The notes: generated from the letters alone by a model not told the origin. Numbered from the stretch's first letter, positions 47,572-58,725 are shown. The stretch is 64,000 nt of DNA from Acinetobacter puyangensis (GCF_900096995.1 NZ_OANT01000009.1:1-64000), one strand, 5' to 3'. A program made the numbers and translations.

Positions 47572-47778
47572 GTTTTTTTTCACCTTAAACATTTGTCTTA
47601 ATGGCACAGAATCTTTATAGTAAACACATGTTGAAAATCTGTCGCCTATTATCGGCTAAAATATAGGCACACAAAGCTTGTTTTGGCAATTTATTCATGA
47701 ATAGTATTGATATAATATCTATCATGTTCTTTTAAACTTTTTTAAATTTTTTACTTACATCACAGTGGAGTAACGATC

Positions 47779-50157
47779 TTGGAAGCACGCGTTATTGGTC
47801 TGGAAAAATTAGGCAAACATGATGTTGAACGGGTGGGTGGAAAAAATGCCTCTTTAGGTGAAATGATTAGCCATCTATCCAATGTTGGAGTATCAGTGCC
47901 TGGTGGTTTTGCCACTACTGCCGACGCTTACCGTGAGTTTCTTGAAAAAAGTGGTCTAAAAGCCAAAATTCAAGCCGAGCTTGCAAGCTTAAATGTTGAT
48001 GATATTGCAACACTCACAGAAACTGGCGCCAAAATCCGTAAATGGATCGTCGATTCACCACTGACTTCGGAACTGGAACAAGAAGTTCGTGATGCATTTA
48101 CAGCAATGTCAAATGGCAATCCTAATATCTCTGTTGCAGTACGTTCATCAGCGACAGCAGAAGACTTACCAGATGCATCTTTTGCCGGACAACAAGAAAC
48201 TTTCCTGAATATTCGTGGTATTGATAATGTTCTGATTGCAATTAAAGAAGTATTTGCATCTTTATATAATGACCGTGCCATTGCCTACCGTGTCCATCAA
48301 GGTTTTGACCATGACATCGTTGCACTTTCTGCTGGTGTACAACGCATGGTACGCTCAGAAACAGGTGCTGCTGGTGTAATGTTTACGCTGGATACCGAAT
48401 CTGGCTTCCGTGATGTGGTCTTTATTACTGCCTCTTATGGTCTGGGTGAAATGGTGGTTCAGGGTGCAGTCAACCCGGATGAATTCTATCTTTCAAAACC
48501 ATTACTGAATGCAGGACGACATTCTGTCTTACGTCGTAATCTTGGTTCAAAACATAAGAAAATGGTTTACACCACAGATGGCGCTGCGGGTCGTTCAGTT
48601 GAAATCGTTGATGTGGAAAAACAGGATCGCCAACAATTTGCATTAAATGATCATGAATTACAAGAACTTGCCAAACAAGCACTGATCATTGAACAACATT
48701 ATGGCGCACCGATGGACATCGAATGGGCCAAAGATGGTGATGATCAACAAATCTATATCGTTCAAGCACGCCCAGAAACTGTAAAAAGCCGTCAGTCTGC
48801 TGGCACAATGGAACGTTACCTGCTTAAACAAAAAGGTAATGTCCTATGCGAAGGTCGTTCAATCGGTCAGCGTATCGGTTCTGGTAAAGTCCGTATCGTG
48901 ACCAGCATCAAAGAAATGGACAAAGTGCAACCAGGTGATGTACTGGTGTCCGACATGACAGATCCAGACTGGGAACCCGTCATGAAACGTGCTGCTGCCA
49001 TCATTACCAATCGTGGAGGTCGTACCTGTCACGCAGCAATTATTGCTCGTGAACTTGGCGTACCAGCGATTGTCGGTTGTGGTAATGCAACCGAAGTATT
49101 AAAAGATGATCAGGAAGTAACCGTTTCCTGTGCCGAAGGTGATACTGGCTTTATTTATGAAGGTGCTCTGGATTTTGAGGTGCAACGAAATTCAATCGAA
49201 TCCATGCCTTCACTTGCATTTAAGATCATGATGAATGTTGGTAATCCGGATCGTGCCTTTGATTTTGCCCAAATTCCAAATGCTGGTATTGGTCTGGCAC
49301 GTCTGGAATTCATCATCAACCGTATGATCGGCGTACATCCAAAAGCTTTAATCAATATTGACAGCTTACCACGTGAAACCCGTGCTGCTGTCGCTGCACG
49401 TACTGCTGGTTATTCTTCTCCAGTTGAATTCTATGTTGAAAAACTGGTTGAAGGTATTGCAACACTGGCTGCTGCGTTTGCCGACAAACCTGTCATTGTG
49501 CGTATGTCTGATTTTAAATCAAATGAATATGCCAATTTGATTGGTGGTAAATTATATGAACCGGAAGAAGAAAACCCAATGTTGGGCTTCCGTGGTGCAA
49601 GCCGTTATGTGTCTGATAACTTCCGTGATTGTTTCGAATTGGAATGTCGTGCGCTGAAAAAAGCACGTGATGAGATGGGCTTAACCAATATTCAAATCAT
49701 GATTCCTTTCGTGCGTACAGTTGCCGAAGCAAAACGTGTGATTGAGTTGTTGGCATTAAACGGCCTAAAACGTGGTGAAAATGGTCTTAAAGTCATCATG
49801 ATGTGCGAATTGCCAACCAATGCATTATTGGCTGAACAATTCCTTGAACATTTTGATGGTTTCTCTATTGGTTCAAACGATTTGACACAATTAACATTAG
49901 GTCTGGATCGTGACTCTGGTATTGTCTCGCATTTATTTGATGAACGTGATCCAGCAGTAAAAGCCCTGCTGTCCATGGCAATTCATGCGTGTCGCAAAGC
50001 AGGTAAATATGTCGGTATCTGTGGACAAGGTCCTTCAGACCATCCGGATCTGGCAAAATGGCTAATGGAACAAGGTATCGAATCCGTGTCATTAAACCCA
50101 GATTCTGTGCTGGATACATGGTTCTTCCTGGCAGAAGAAAAAGCCAATAACCAATAA
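47779..50157 (+). CDS. ppsA: Phosphoenolpyruvate synthase
   Basis: The 792-residue enzyme makes PEP from pyruvate and ATP for gluconeogenesis. It has an N-terminal ATP-binding domain ([10 protein letters not shown]), a swivelling phosphohistidine domain with GGRTCHAAI (His near 418) and a C-terminal PEP/pyruvate barrel ([16 protein letters not shown]). The start is a TTG 8 bases after GGAG; no suitable ATG is nearby. The sequence looks intact and of full family length. It is divergent from its regulator ppsR. Confidence 0.96.
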   Translation: MEARVIGLEKLGKHDVERVGGKNASLGEMISHLSNVGVSVPGGFATTADAYREFLEKSGLKAKIQAELASLNVDDIATLTETGAKIRKWIVDSPLTSELEQEVRDAFTAMSNGNPNISVAVRSSATAEDLPDASFAGQQETFLNIRGIDNVLIAIKEVFASLYNDRAIAYRVHQGFDHDIVALSAGVQRMVRSETGAAGVMFTLDTESGFRDVVFITASYGLGEMVVQGAVNPDEFYLSKPLLNAGRHSVLRRNLGSKHKKMVYTTDGAAGRSVEIVDVEKQDRQQFALNDHELQELAKQALIIEQHYGAPMDIEWAKDGDDQQIYIVQARPETVKSRQSAGTMERYLLKQKGNVLCEGRSIGQRIGSGKVRIVTSIKEMDKVQPGDVLVSDMTDPDWEPVMKRAAAIITNRGGRTCHAAIIARELGVPAIVGCGNATEVLKDDQEVTVSCAEGDTGFIYEGALDFEVQRNSIESMPSLAFKIMMNVGNPDRAFDFAQIPNAGIGLARLEFIINRMIGVHPKALINIDSLPRETRAAVAARTAGYSSPVEFYVEKLVEGIATLAAAFADKPVIVRMSDFKSNEYANLIGGKLYEPEEENPMLGFRGASRYVSDNFRDCFELECRALKKARDEMGLTNIQIMIPFVRTVAEAKRVIELLALNGLKRGENGLKVIMMCELPTNALLAEQFLEHFDGFSIGSNDLTQLTLGLDRDSGIVSHLFDERDPAVKALLSMAIHACRKAGKYVGICGQGPSDHPDLAKWLMEQGIESVSLNPDSVLDTWFFLAEEKANNQ

Positions 50158-50175
50158 GACTTGTTATTTTCCTAA

Positions 50176-50207
50176 AAGACCCTATATTACTTAGGGTCTT
50201 TTTTTAT
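50176..50207 (+). terminator. Rho-independent terminator of ppsA
   Basis: A perfect AAGACCCTA / TAGGGTCTT stem (50176-50184 and 50192-50200) with a 7-base loop is followed by a run of seven T. Confidence 0.9.
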
Positions 50208-50230
50208 TTTTTATCTGTTTTTGAGATTTA

Positions 50231-51022
50231 ATGATGCAAATTTATTTGGCGAGAAATAACCAACAAGCAGGTCCTTATACTGTCGAGCAACTCAATCAAA
50301 TGCTCGCAAGCCAACAAGTTCTTCTCACAGATTTAATTTGGCACATTGGCATGACCGAATGGAAAACAGTGGGCGAAGTGACACAGGGACAATCACACTA
50401 TTATCCAGAAGCACCCCAAACTGCCGAAGTGGCGCCTACACCTAGTCCATTCAATCCAATACCTCAACAGAATACTGCCTCCGCAAAAATAGCCATTGAA
50501 AAAAAACCCGCTGCGCTAGCGTCCCTCTCAAAACGTGCATTTGCAAAATTTATTGACCTCTGTCTATGGATTCCTGCCGGTTTGTTTAGCACTGCTTTTA
50601 TGAGTACAGAACAAAAATCTCAAGTCGCAACGCTTCAAAGTGAAATTTTCACCCTCATCAGTCAGGATAAAGTAGATCAGGCAAATCAATTGTCTTATCA
50701 GGTAATTGCCTTGGTGCCACAAAGTGTCTGGCTCGCTATGGCTGCTTACATTCTTGCCATGCTCATCTTACAGGCGATTTTATTACACAAGACAGGTCAA
50801 AGCGTGGGTAAAAAAGTATTAGGGATTCAAATTGTTGATGCCAATACAAAAACGCCTGTGAATATCACACGCAGCTTCCTGCTGCGTAGTATTTGTTTTA
50901 TTATTTTAAATTATTTTATTACCCCGATTTTTTCTCTGATTGACTGGGTATTTGCTTTTGGGAAAAAACGTCAGGCATTACATGATCGCCTAGCAAAAAC
51001 AGTGGTAATAGACAAAAAATAA
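50231..51022 (+). CDS. GYF-domain/RDD-family membrane protein
   Basis: The 263-residue protein has an N-terminal GYF_2-like domain (YLARNNQQAGPYTVEQLNQML and ending WKTVGEV, about residues 3-55), a Pro/Ala-rich linker, and a C-terminal RDD membrane domain with about three to four helices (KRAFAKFIDLCLW and GQSVGKKVLGIQIVD). GYF_2-RDD proteins are common in proteobacteria but uncharacterised; the soluble domain may bind proline-rich partners. It sits between two strong terminators as a single-gene unit. Confidence 0.82.
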   Translation: MMQIYLARNNQQAGPYTVEQLNQMLASQQVLLTDLIWHIGMTEWKTVGEVTQGQSHYYPEAPQTAEVAPTPSPFNPIPQQNTASAKIAIEKKPAALASLSKRAFAKFIDLCLWIPAGLFSTAFMSTEQKSQVATLQSEIFTLISQDKVDQANQLSYQVIALVPQSVWLAMAAYILAMLILQAILLHKTGQSVGKKVLGIQIVDANTKTPVNITRSFLLRSICFIILNYFITPIFSLIDWVFAFGKKRQALHDRLAKTVVIDKK

Positions 51023-51042
51023 CCAATCAATCAGTTTTACAA

Positions 51043-51071
51043 AAAAACCCTATCAAATTTAGGGTTTTTTA
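51043..51071 (+). terminator. Rho-independent terminator of the RDD gene
   Basis: The stem AAAAACCCTA/TAGGGTTTTT closes on a short loop and ends in a T-run, immediately behind the RDD gene stop. Confidence 0.88.
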
Positions 51072-51566
51072 TTTTAACTTAAATCCAATGCATATTTATC
51101 AAAACATAATTTCAACCATTAATAGAGCTTAACCATTTGATTTTATATACTTTATAATAAAATTTAAGTAAAAAATGTGACACATGCCCCAGCCTGTAAA
51201 ATGATGATAAAATTTGCTTATCTCAATTAAAATATCATTTCATATAATATCTTTAAATATAATATTTTTACATATAAAATATTTTATTAACAACAATAAC
51301 CCGATGATTTATAAAAACTATTTGTAAATTTTCAAACATCAAACATTATACTTTAAAGTATAGTGTTGGATAATCGTCTGATTTAGCTCTCTCTTTTTGC
51401 CGGATTTTCGTAAGTTTTGTTATAGCTTAGTTGCTTGTAATCAGGCATAATGCCCTACAACGTAGCGGTGCCACATAGGCTTAAGGATTTTCCTTATTCA
51501 CACGTGCAGCACTCAAATCGCTATCCCATAATTTATTTAAATGGGTCTCTTCACCGAGGTTGTATC
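51072..51566. promoter_or_regulatory. Upstream control region of the cyo operon
   Basis: This is a 495-base non-coding region. It contains a 24-base near-perfect palindrome at 51343-51366 and, behind it, a possible promoter: TTGCCG (51397-51402) and TTATAG (51420-51425), 17 bases apart. That would give a leader of about 135 bases before cyoA. A frame open across part of the leader lacks a ribosome site and is not a gene. Confidence 0.5.
51343..51366. promoter_or_regulatory. 24-base palindrome upstream of cyoA promoter
   Basis: The core TATACTTTAAAGTATA is a perfect 16-base palindrome, extended by ACA/TGT arms with one mismatch pair. It lies about 30 bases upstream of the candidate -35, the position of an activator or repressor site. 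The binding protein is unknown. Confidence 0.5.
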
Positions 51567-52682
51567 ATGAGACAAACGACATTAGCTGTATTGTCTTTAT
51601 TAACAGCTGCTACAGTCTTAACTGGCTGTGGTGGTGATATTGTACTTCTCAATCCTGAAGGGTCAGTTGCAGAAGGTCTTTCTGGTCTAATGATGACAGC
51701 AATCTATACGATGCTGCTTGTTGTTATTCCGTCGATCATCATGGCAATCTGGTTCGGTTGGAAGTATCGTAAAGCTAATAAAGATGCAGACTATCAGCCA
51801 AATTGGGCTCACTCTACTGCAATTGAAATTGTAGTATGGGGTATTCCTATTATAATTATTGCATTCTTGGCTTATCTTGCTTGGAAAGGCTCGCACGAAT
51901 ACGATCCGTATAAATCTCGTGCGCAGGATCCATCGCAGGATTTAACAATTCAAGTTATTGCTGAGCAATTTAAATGGATATTTATTTATCCAGAACAAAA
52001 TATTGCTACGATCAATGAAGTTCGCTTCCCGGAAAAGCAGCCGATTGGATTCCGTGTTACATCTAACTTTACAATGAACTCATTTTTCATTCCAAAGTTG
52101 GCGGGTCAAATCTATGCCATGGCAGGTATGCAAACTCAATTACACTTAATTGCCGATAATACTGGTGTATATCGCGGTTTCTCTGCGAACTACAGCGGTT
52201 ATGGCTTCTCCCAAATGCACTTTAAAGCACATAGTGTGACTCAAGCTGAATTTGAACAATGGGTACAAACCATTAAAGAAGGCAAAGGCAATACAGTTGT
52301 TGTTGACGATAAAGGTACAACTGCAATTCAAAAAGGTCTATTAGATCAAACTGAATTGGCGACCCTTAAAGATGGCGACCGTTCTAAGCATCAAATCGAA
52401 GCATTGGTTAAAGAAGCGACACGTAAAGGTGATGCTGAAGCATTAGCTAAAGCAGAAGCAATGACGCCATATCCAAGCAAACCTGCGCCTGTGACATACT
52501 ACTCTTCTGTGCAACCTGAACTATTTAAAGCTGTGATTAATACTTATATGAGTAACTATCATGGTGATCATGGACAGGCACATGTAGCATCTCACGAGCA
52601 AGTGGCTCATGAAGCAACACCTTCAATTGAAGCGACTGCAAGCGAAGATACAGCTACTGCAACTGCTGTAGCGGGAGAATAA
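51567..52682 (+). CDS. cyoA: Cytochrome bo3 ubiquinol oxidase subunit II
   Basis: The 371-residue lipoprotein subunit has a signal ending LTGC (Cys21), two membrane helices (about residues 45-125) and a cupredoxin-like periplasmic domain with QFKWIFIYPEQNIAT. The usual copper-A ligands of cytochrome c oxidases are absent, as expected for quinol oxidases. GAGG precedes the ATG, and the in-frame upstream extension is not translated. The C-terminal Ala/Glu/Thr-rich tail is longer than in enterics. First gene of cyoABCDE. Confidence 0.95.
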   Translation: MRQTTLAVLSLLTAATVLTGCGGDIVLLNPEGSVAEGLSGLMMTAIYTMLLVVIPSIIMAIWFGWKYRKANKDADYQPNWAHSTAIEIVVWGIPIIIIAFLAYLAWKGSHEYDPYKSRAQDPSQDLTIQVIAEQFKWIFIYPEQNIATINEVRFPEKQPIGFRVTSNFTMNSFFIPKLAGQIYAMAGMQTQLHLIADNTGVYRGFSANYSGYGFSQMHFKAHSVTQAEFEQWVQTIKEGKGNTVVVDDKGTTAIQKGLLDQTELATLKDGDRSKHQIEALVKEATRKGDAEALAKAEAMTPYPSKPAPVTYYSSVQPELFKAVINTYMSNYHGDHGQAHVASHEQVAHEATPSIEATASEDTATATAVAGE

Positions 52683-52685
52683 AAT

Positions 52686-54680
52686 ATGTCTTTTTTATTC
52701 GGTAAATTAGGTCCCGAAGCAATTCCTCAAGAACCGATTGTACTTGTGACCATGGTCATTATGATCCTTGGCGCAATTCTGGTTGTTGGCGCGGTGACTT
52801 ACTTTAAGCTTTGGGGCTATCTGTGGAAAGAATGGTTTACATCAGTAGACCATAAACGTATTGGTATTATGTACTTCATTGTATCGGTCATCATGCTGGT
52901 ACGTGGTTTTGCAGATGCCCTGATGATGCGTTTACAGCTTTTCCTTGCTGGCCCTGGTGGCGAAGGCTATTTACATCCAGACCATTACGATCAGATCTTT
53001 ACGGCACACGGTGTCATCATGATCTTCTTCGTTGCCATGGGTCTGGTTGTGGGTATGTGGAACATTACAGTGCCATTACAAATTGGTGCACGTGACGTTG
53101 CTTTCCCACTATTAAACTCTTTGAGTTTTTGGCTCTTTGTAGGTGGTGCCGGTTTAGTCATGGCATCATTGGTACTGGGTGAATTTGCTGCTACAGGTTG
53201 GTTGGCCTACCCTCCTCTGTCAGGTGTTCAATATAGTCCTGGCGTGGGTGTAGATTACTATATCTGGGCATTACAGCTCTCTGGTCTGGGTTCATTGCTA
53301 TCTGGTGTTAACTTCTTTGTGACCATCATTAAAATGCGTGCGCCTGGCATGAAGCTCATGGATATGCCGGTATCGACATGGACCACCTTATGTGCGTCTG
53401 TATTGATTATTGCGACATTCCCAGTACTCACAGCAACGCTTGCAATGTTGTCACTTGATCGTTACTTTGGTTTCCATTTCTTCACCAATGAGCTTGGCGG
53501 TAGTCCAATGCTGTATGTGAACCTGATTTGGACATGGGGTCACCCAGAAGTATATATCCTCGTATTGCCTGCATTTGGTTTATATTCTGAAATTGTGTCT
53601 ACGTTTAGTCGCAAACCTTTGTTTGGTTATAAATCAATGGTTTATGCAACTATTGCAATTACCATTCTATCGCTGGTTGTATGGGTTCACCACTTCTTTA
53701 CCATGGGTGCCGGTGCGAATGTCAACGCATTCTTCGGTATCATGACCATGATTATCGCCATTCCAACTGGTGTAAAAATGTTCTCTTGGTTATTCACGAT
53801 GTATCGTGGCCAGATTACTTTTGCATCACCGATGTATTGGACCATGGGCTTCTTGGTTACCTTCGGTATCGGTGGTCTGACTGGTGTATTGATGGCGGTT
53901 CCACCTGCTGACTTCTTGGTACATAACTCATTATTCCTGATCGCTCACTTCCATAACGTGATTATTGGTGGTGTGGTATTTGGTTTCTTTGCTGGTCTTA
54001 CCTTCTACTGGCCAAAAATGTTTGGCTGGAAATTGGATGAGTTTTGGAACAAAGTTGCGTTCTGGTTCTGGTTCTTCGGTTTCTATTTTGCATTCATGCC
54101 ACTGTATGTCCTTGGTTTCATGGGTATGACACGTCGCTTGAATACTTATGACAACCCGGAATGGACACCATTTCTGGACATCGCAATGATTGGTGCTGTA
54201 TTGGTAGCAATCGGTGTTGTGTGCTTGTTACTCACCTTTGGTGTTGGTTTCTTGAAACGTAAACAAACCATTGACTATACAGGTGATTCATGGGGTGATG
54301 GCCGTACATTTGAATGGTCTACTTCATCTCCTGCGCCATTTTATAACTTTGCAACTGAGCTTGAAGGCGAAGGTATTGATCGCTTCTGGTCAGACAAAGA
54401 AAATGGTGTTGCATACAAACGTCCTGCAAAATATACCGATATCCATATGCCAACCAACCGTGATGCTGGTTTTGTGATCGCAATGATCCTGACTGTATTA
54501 GGTTTTGCATTAATCTGGCATATCTGGTGGTTGGTGGTTGTTAGCTTTGTTGCTGCGATCATTGCATTCATTCGTAGCTCATTTACCAAAGAAGTAGATT
54601 ACTATGTACCTGCTGCTGAAGTAGAGCGTATCGAGAATGAGCGTTTTGCATTACTCGAAAAACATTTGAAGAAGGACTAA
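52686..54680 (+). CDS. cyoB: Cytochrome bo3 ubiquinol oxidase subunit I
   Basis: The 664-residue catalytic subunit has about 15 membrane spans. Heme-copper motifs are intact: [14 protein letters not shown] (CuB histidine and cross-linked Tyr), WVHHFF and HFHNVIIGG (heme and CuB ligands). It reduces oxygen to water with electrons from ubiquinol and pumps protons. It follows cyoA by 3 bases. Confidence 0.97.
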   Translation: MSFLFGKLGPEAIPQEPIVLVTMVIMILGAILVVGAVTYFKLWGYLWKEWFTSVDHKRIGIMYFIVSVIMLVRGFADALMMRLQLFLAGPGGEGYLHPDHYDQIFTAHGVIMIFFVAMGLVVGMWNITVPLQIGARDVAFPLLNSLSFWLFVGGAGLVMASLVLGEFAATGWLAYPPLSGVQYSPGVGVDYYIWALQLSGLGSLLSGVNFFVTIIKMRAPGMKLMDMPVSTWTTLCASVLIIATFPVLTATLAMLSLDRYFGFHFFTNELGGSPMLYVNLIWTWGHPEVYILVLPAFGLYSEIVSTFSRKPLFGYKSMVYATIAITILSLVVWVHHFFTMGAGANVNAFFGIMTMIIAIPTGVKMFSWLFTMYRGQITFASPMYWTMGFLVTFGIGGLTGVLMAVPPADFLVHNSLFLIAHFHNVIIGGVVFGFFAGLTFYWPKMFGWKLDEFWNKVAFWFWFFGFYFAFMPLYVLGFMGMTRRLNTYDNPEWTPFLDIAMIGAVLVAIGVVCLLLTFGVGFLKRKQTIDYTGDSWGDGRTFEWSTSSPAPFYNFATELEGEGIDRFWSDKENGVAYKRPAKYTDIHMPTNRDAGFVIAMILTVLGFALIWHIWWLVVVSFVAAIIAFIRSSFTKEVDYYVPAAEVERIENERFALLEKHLKKD

Positions 54681-54684
54681 GACG

Positions 54685-55308
54685 ATGGCTGAAGTACTTC
54701 ATCACGACGACCACGGACATGATGATCATCATCACCATGATGATACGCCTATTACCGTCTTTGGTTTTTGGACATACTTGATGAGTGACCTTGTACTTTT
54801 TGGTACACTCTTCATCGCCTTCGCTGTACTGAGTGGTCATATCCCACCCGGTACACCGAGTGCAAAAGAATTGTTCGGTGATTCATTAGGTTTTGTTTTA
54901 ACTGAAACAATGGCCCTTTTGATTTCATCTGTAACATTTGGTTTTGCAGTGCTTGCGCGCTATAAAAATGATGTAAGTGGTGTGCTGAAATGGCTCATCA
55001 TTACCTTTATTTTTGGTGCAGCGTTCATTGGTATGGAAATCTATGAATTCCATCACCTTGTCCATGCTGGTCATGGTCCAAGCACTAGCGCATTTTTATC
55101 TGCTTTCTTTACTTTAGTTGGTACACACGGTATTCACGTGACATCTGGCTTGGTATGGATGCTGGTATTGATGTACCAAATCAAGAAAAATGGCTTAACC
55201 TTACCAAATACACGTCGTTTGGCATGTTTAAGTCTGTTCTGGCATTTCCTTGATATCGTTTGGATTTGTGTATTTAGCTTAGTTTACTTAAAAGGAGTTC
55301 TTGCATGA
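54685..55308 (+). CDS. cyoC: Cytochrome bo3 ubiquinol oxidase subunit III
   Basis: The 207-residue subunit III has five membrane spans, with the characteristic [10 protein letters not shown] and [16 protein letters not shown] segments. The N-terminus is unusually rich in His and Asp ([15 protein letters not shown]), a possible metal-binding or acidic tail. It overlaps cyoD by 4 bases. Confidence 0.95.
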   Translation: MAEVLHHDDHGHDDHHHHDDTPITVFGFWTYLMSDLVLFGTLFIAFAVLSGHIPPGTPSAKELFGDSLGFVLTETMALLISSVTFGFAVLARYKNDVSGVLKWLIITFIFGAAFIGMEIYEFHHLVHAGHGPSTSAFLSAFFTLVGTHGIHVTSGLVWMLVLMYQIKKNGLTLPNTRRLACLSLFWHFLDIVWICVFSLVYLKGVLA

Positions 55309-55628
55309 GTCACGATGTAAATAACCCTGGTGCAGCGCACGGTAGCTCTAAGCAATACACGATTGGTTTCATTCTGTCTATTATCTTGACCATCATCCCA
55401 TTTGGGATGGTGATGTCAGGTATGACTGGAACTGCTGTGTTGGCAACAATTGCAATTACTGCAATTGCCCAGATCCTAGTACAGTTAATTTACTTCTTAC
55501 ACTTAAATGGTTCTGAAGAACAACGCTGGGATACTATTGCATTTATTTATACAGTCCTTACAATTGCGATTCTTTTTGTCGGTTCAATCTGGATCATGAA
55601 TTATCTACACGCTAACATGATGCTCTAA
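55305..55628 (+). CDS. cyoD: Cytochrome bo3 ubiquinol oxidase subunit IV
   Basis: The small 107-residue subunit has three membrane helices and the [16 protein letters not shown] segment typical of CyoD. It assists assembly of the copper site in subunit I. The start overlaps the cyoC stop (ATGA), and cyoE begins 9 bases after its own stop. Confidence 0.94.
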   Translation: MSHDVNNPGAAHGSSKQYTIGFILSIILTIIPFGMVMSGMTGTAVLATIAITAIAQILVQLIYFLHLNGSEEQRWDTIAFIYTVLTIAILFVGSIWIMNYLHANMML

Positions 55629-55637
55629 ACGACTGTC

Positions 55638-56528
55638 ATGCTAAAGCAATACCTATTCCTGACTAAGCCAGGGATTCTCTTTGGTAACTTCGTTACCACC
55701 TTGGGCGGCTTCTTCTTAGCCGCACAAGGCCAAGTTGATCTCCCCCTTCTTATCATTACCCTCATTGGCACTACACTTGTGGTGGCATCTGGTTGCGTCT
55801 TTAATAATATTATCGACCAAGATATTGACCAAAAAATGCAACGTACGCGTACGCGGGCGTTGGTGAAAAAGACCATTTCTGTACCGGTTGCATTCCTATT
55901 TGCAAACGTACTCGGTCTTGCCGGTTTTGCCATTTTGTTTTTTATGGTGAATATCTACTCTTTTCTATTCGCTGCACTGGGTTTTTTTGTTTATGTGGTG
56001 CTATATAGTTTATGGACAAAGCGCACAAGCATTCATCAAACCATTGTAGGCAGTATTTCTGGGGCTTGCCCTCCTGTCATCGGTTATTGCGCTGTAGCGA
56101 ATCAATTTGATTATGCTGCACTGATTCTGTTAATTGGTTATGCATTTTGGCAAATGCCGCATTCATGGGGTATTGCAATCTATCGTTTTGATGATTATCA
56201 CAATGCGCATATTCCGATTTTACCTGTCGCACGCTCTATCAAACGTACCAAAATAGAATCGACGATTTATGTAATTTTATTTATGGTATGTATGAATCTG
56301 CTGTATTATTTTGACTATACAAATATTTGGTATGCCGCAATCCTGAATGTCTTATGTGTATACTGGATCTATTTAAGTTTGATTGGTTTTAAAGCAGAAA
56401 ATGACCAAGTCTGGGCACGTACATATTTCCTATTCTCAGTCAAACTGATCACAATTATTAGTTTAGGCTTTTATTTTACGGCAGGTGCACCAAATCAAGC
56501 ACTGATCATTCATTTGCCATTTTTATAA
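55638..56528 (+). CDS. cyoE: Protoheme IX farnesyltransferase (heme O synthase)
   Basis: The 296-residue membrane prenyltransferase makes heme O for the oxidase. It has the first Asp motif in NNIIDQDIDQKMQRTRTRAL and the second segment WQMPHSWGIAIYRFDDYHNA. The frame is intact and ends the cyo operon. A remnant and a bidirectional hairpin follow it. Confidence 0.95.
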   Translation: MLKQYLFLTKPGILFGNFVTTLGGFFLAAQGQVDLPLLIITLIGTTLVVASGCVFNNIIDQDIDQKMQRTRTRALVKKTISVPVAFLFANVLGLAGFAILFFMVNIYSFLFAALGFFVYVVLYSLWTKRTSIHQTIVGSISGACPPVIGYCAVANQFDYAALILLIGYAFWQMPHSWGIAIYRFDDYHNAHIPILPVARSIKRTKIESTIYVILFMVCMNLLYYFDYTNIWYAAILNVLCVYWIYLSLIGFKAENDQVWARTYFLFSVKLITIISLGFYFTAGAPNQALIIHLPFL

Positions 56529-56701
56529 GTTATCCTTGTTTTTACTTCACTTTGCCTCATTGAAGCTTGAAAGAAATCTTCCCTACCCTGTCAAAGCAGG
56601 GTTAGAGTGACTTACCACCCAATAAAATAAATTGAATCGCATTAAAAATAATGTTCAGATTATCTTCTCTCTGATAAAATTTGATGAATCAACAAAGAAA
56701 C

Positions 56702-56893
56702 TTACCACCAGTGTTCAACCTGAACGTCAAAATTTGAACCGTGATTAGAACCTATAAAAGCATTTTCAGGATTTAAATCCCTTAATGCCTGCTCATGCTT
56801 GTTCCATTTAGTATATATAATACAGGCGCACTTTAAGCCTATCGTAAAAAATCTATAACTTTCAATAATCAAGTGGTACAAGGGTAAATTTGC
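56702..56893 (-). pseudogene. C-terminal gene remnant without start
   Basis: An open frame of about 63 residues, including FFTIGLKCACIIYTKWNKHE, LNPENAFIGSN and ending VQVEHWW, runs to a TAA but has no ATG and is preceded by a stop. Its composition is protein-like, unlike the surrounding AT-rich sequence. It is best read as the tail of an inactivated gene. The family is not recognised. Confidence 0.45.
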
Positions 56894-56967
56894 TTAGACT
56901 ACGAGGAATTACGATAGATGAAAAATTCATTTTTGCTTTATAGAATTTCTGCCATCACTCAAATAAA

Positions 56968-56997
56968 AAAGAACACTTAACTTAATAAGTGTTCTTT
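56968..56997. terminator. Bidirectional hairpin
   Basis: Perfect 12-base arms AAAGAACACTTA (56968-56979) and TAAGTGTTCTTT (56986-56997) flank a 6-base loop, with A-rich and T-containing ends. It stands between the cyo operon and the converging phosphate transporter gene. Confidence 0.8.
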
Positions 56998-57108
56998 GAG
57001 ATCAGATATTGCAACCACAAAATAGCAATAATATTCTTGATTATATCTGCATATTTTGTGGTGTATTCTAAAGATAAGTTAAAACACGACTTATCTAAAA
57101 TACTTCAA

Positions 57109-58725
57109 TTAAACAAACTGTAAAAATAACCAATATAATCCACCGGATAAAATAATCGTAGTTGGTAAAGTTAAAACCCATGCCGATAAAATTGTTTTCA
57201 CCGTTGACATTTGTAAACCGGATTTATTGGCTACCATGGTTCCTGCGACCGCACTATTTAATACATGTGTAGTGGATACCGGCATACCAAAACCATCCGC
57301 AGCGGCAATGGTACTCATCGCCACAAGCTCGGCAGACATGCCTTGACCATAAGTCATATGATGTTTACCAATACGCTCACCAACTGTCACCACGATCCGC
57401 TTCCAGCCAACCATTGTACCCAGACCCAATGCCAATGCGACTGCAACCTTCACCCAAGTCGGAATATACTGTAAAAAGCTATCCAGGTGCTTGCGATAAG
57501 ATTTCAATACTTCCTGATTTTCCGCTGTCATTTCAGGGAATTGCTCTGCTTTTTCCAGACGTTTAAATGCAGTGGTACTTAAATACATATCATTACGGAA
57601 AGCACTGACTTCTTGTTCAGGAATATTATTCAGATCTGGATATTTTGCCAAACGCTCACCCAGATGATTGGTCAAACTTGCCAATGCAGGTACCACTTGC
57701 GCATTACTTTCTTTGGTTTGGATATACGATGTAATGATTGTTCGTGCCTGTTCATCGCTGATATTTTCATAATTAGGATAAATTGCGACAGCTGCCTGAT
57801 TGGATAACTGTTCAAATGACTGTATATGTGCTTGGTCCAAGTTTTTGTTGAGCGAATATGCCAATGGCACCAGACCAATCAGAATTAGCATGATTAATCC
57901 CATGCCCTTTTGTCCATCATTGGAACCATGCGCAAAACTCACACCGGTACAGGTAAAGATAAGAATTGCACGAATAACTGGTGGTGGTGGTGTATTGCCA
58001 ACAGGGGGCTTAAACAAATCCATTTGTTTTTTAAATATAATCTTCACCAGAAAAAACAGCAATGCGGCAAAGGCAAAACCAATCAGAGGAGAAAACAGCA
58101 ATGCCTTACCCACTTTAATAATTTGATCCACATCAACACCACTCGTTCCGCCGGTGCCAGAGTGAATCAACTGATTCATCAATCCCACACCCACAATCGA
58201 ACCAATCAATGTATGTGAACTAGAAGCCGGAATACCAAAGAACCATGTTCCCAGATTCCAGATAATGGCTGCCAGCAGTAAAGCAAATACCATAGCAAAG
58301 CCGGCACCACTACTGACATTCATGATCAATTCAACGGGGAGTAATGCAATAATACCGTATGCAACTGCACCACTGGCAACCATCACTCCAAGAAAATTAC
58401 AAAAGCCAGCCCACATAACCGCCACTGGTGCTGACAATGCATTGGTATAAATCACCGTTGCTACTGCATTGGCTGTGTCATGGAAGCCGTTAACAAACTC
58501 AAAGGCTAAGGCAATAAAAAGCGCAACGCCCAGCAAAATCACAGAATAGAGATGCAATGGCGGGACATGGGAAAGATCATTTGAAACCTGAACCCCGATA
58601 TAAATCAATGTGCCAAAAATGATGGCAAGAAATACCGGAAGGAAAAACTTCGGTGGTTTTACATGAACATTGGTAGACTTCTGATGAGTCGATTCTTGAT
58701 TTGAAGGTGTCATTTGTGCAGTCAT
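57109..58725 (-). CDS. pit: PiT-family low-affinity phosphate transporter
   Basis: The 538-residue protein has about ten membrane spans, with the duplicated PiT signatures GFHDTANAVATVIYTNAL and GFGMPVSTTHVLNSAVAGTM. The large central cytoplasmic loop (about residues 280-430) is acidic and helical. It carries metal-phosphate or phosphate into the cell with protons. A Pho-box-like repeat lies upstream, so phosphate limitation may raise its expression, unlike E. coli pitA, which is usually constitutive. Confidence 0.92.
   Translation of the reverse strand: MTAQMTPSNQESTHQKSTNVHVKPPKFFLPVFLAIIFGTLIYIGVQVSNDLSHVPPLHLYSVILLGVALFIALAFEFVNGFHDTANAVATVIYTNALSAPVAVMWAGFCNFLGVMVASGAVAYGIIALLPVELIMNVSSGAGFAMVFALLLAAIIWNLGTWFFGIPASSSHTLIGSIVGVGLMNQLIHSGTGGTSGVDVDQIIKVGKALLFSPLIGFAFAALLFFLVKIIFKKQMDLFKPPVGNTPPPPVIRAILIFTCTGVSFAHGSNDGQKGMGLIMLILIGLVPLAYSLNKNLDQAHIQSFEQLSNQAAVAIYPNYENISDEQARTIITSYIQTKESNAQVVPALASLTNHLGERLAKYPDLNNIPEQEVSAFRNDMYLSTTAFKRLEKAEQFPEMTAENQEVLKSYRKHLDSFLQYIPTWVKVAVALALGLGTMVGWKRIVVTVGERIGKHHMTYGQGMSAELVAMSTIAAADGFGMPVSTTHVLNSAVAGTMVANKSGLQMSTVKTILSAWVLTLPTTIILSGGLYWLFLQFV

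Larger units (their letters stand above)
56529..57108. other. Gap with gene remnant and hairpin between cyoE and the Pi transporter
   Basis: This 580-base space between converging genes is mostly non-coding. It contains a 64-codon minus-strand open stretch (56702-56893) that looks like the end of a lost gene, and the hairpin at 56968-56997. A 20-codon plus-strand ORF at 56919 behind GAGGA exists but is too short to claim. Confidence 0.55.

Noticed and set aside
51450..51566. In-frame upstream extension of cyoA
   Set aside because: It has no ribosome site and would destroy the lipoprotein signal; the ATG at 51567 has GAGG at 7 bases and a clean LTGC lipobox.
56919..56981. 20-codon ORF behind GAGGA in the gap after cyoE
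   Set aside because: It is too short, ends inside the hairpin stem and has no recognisable motif.
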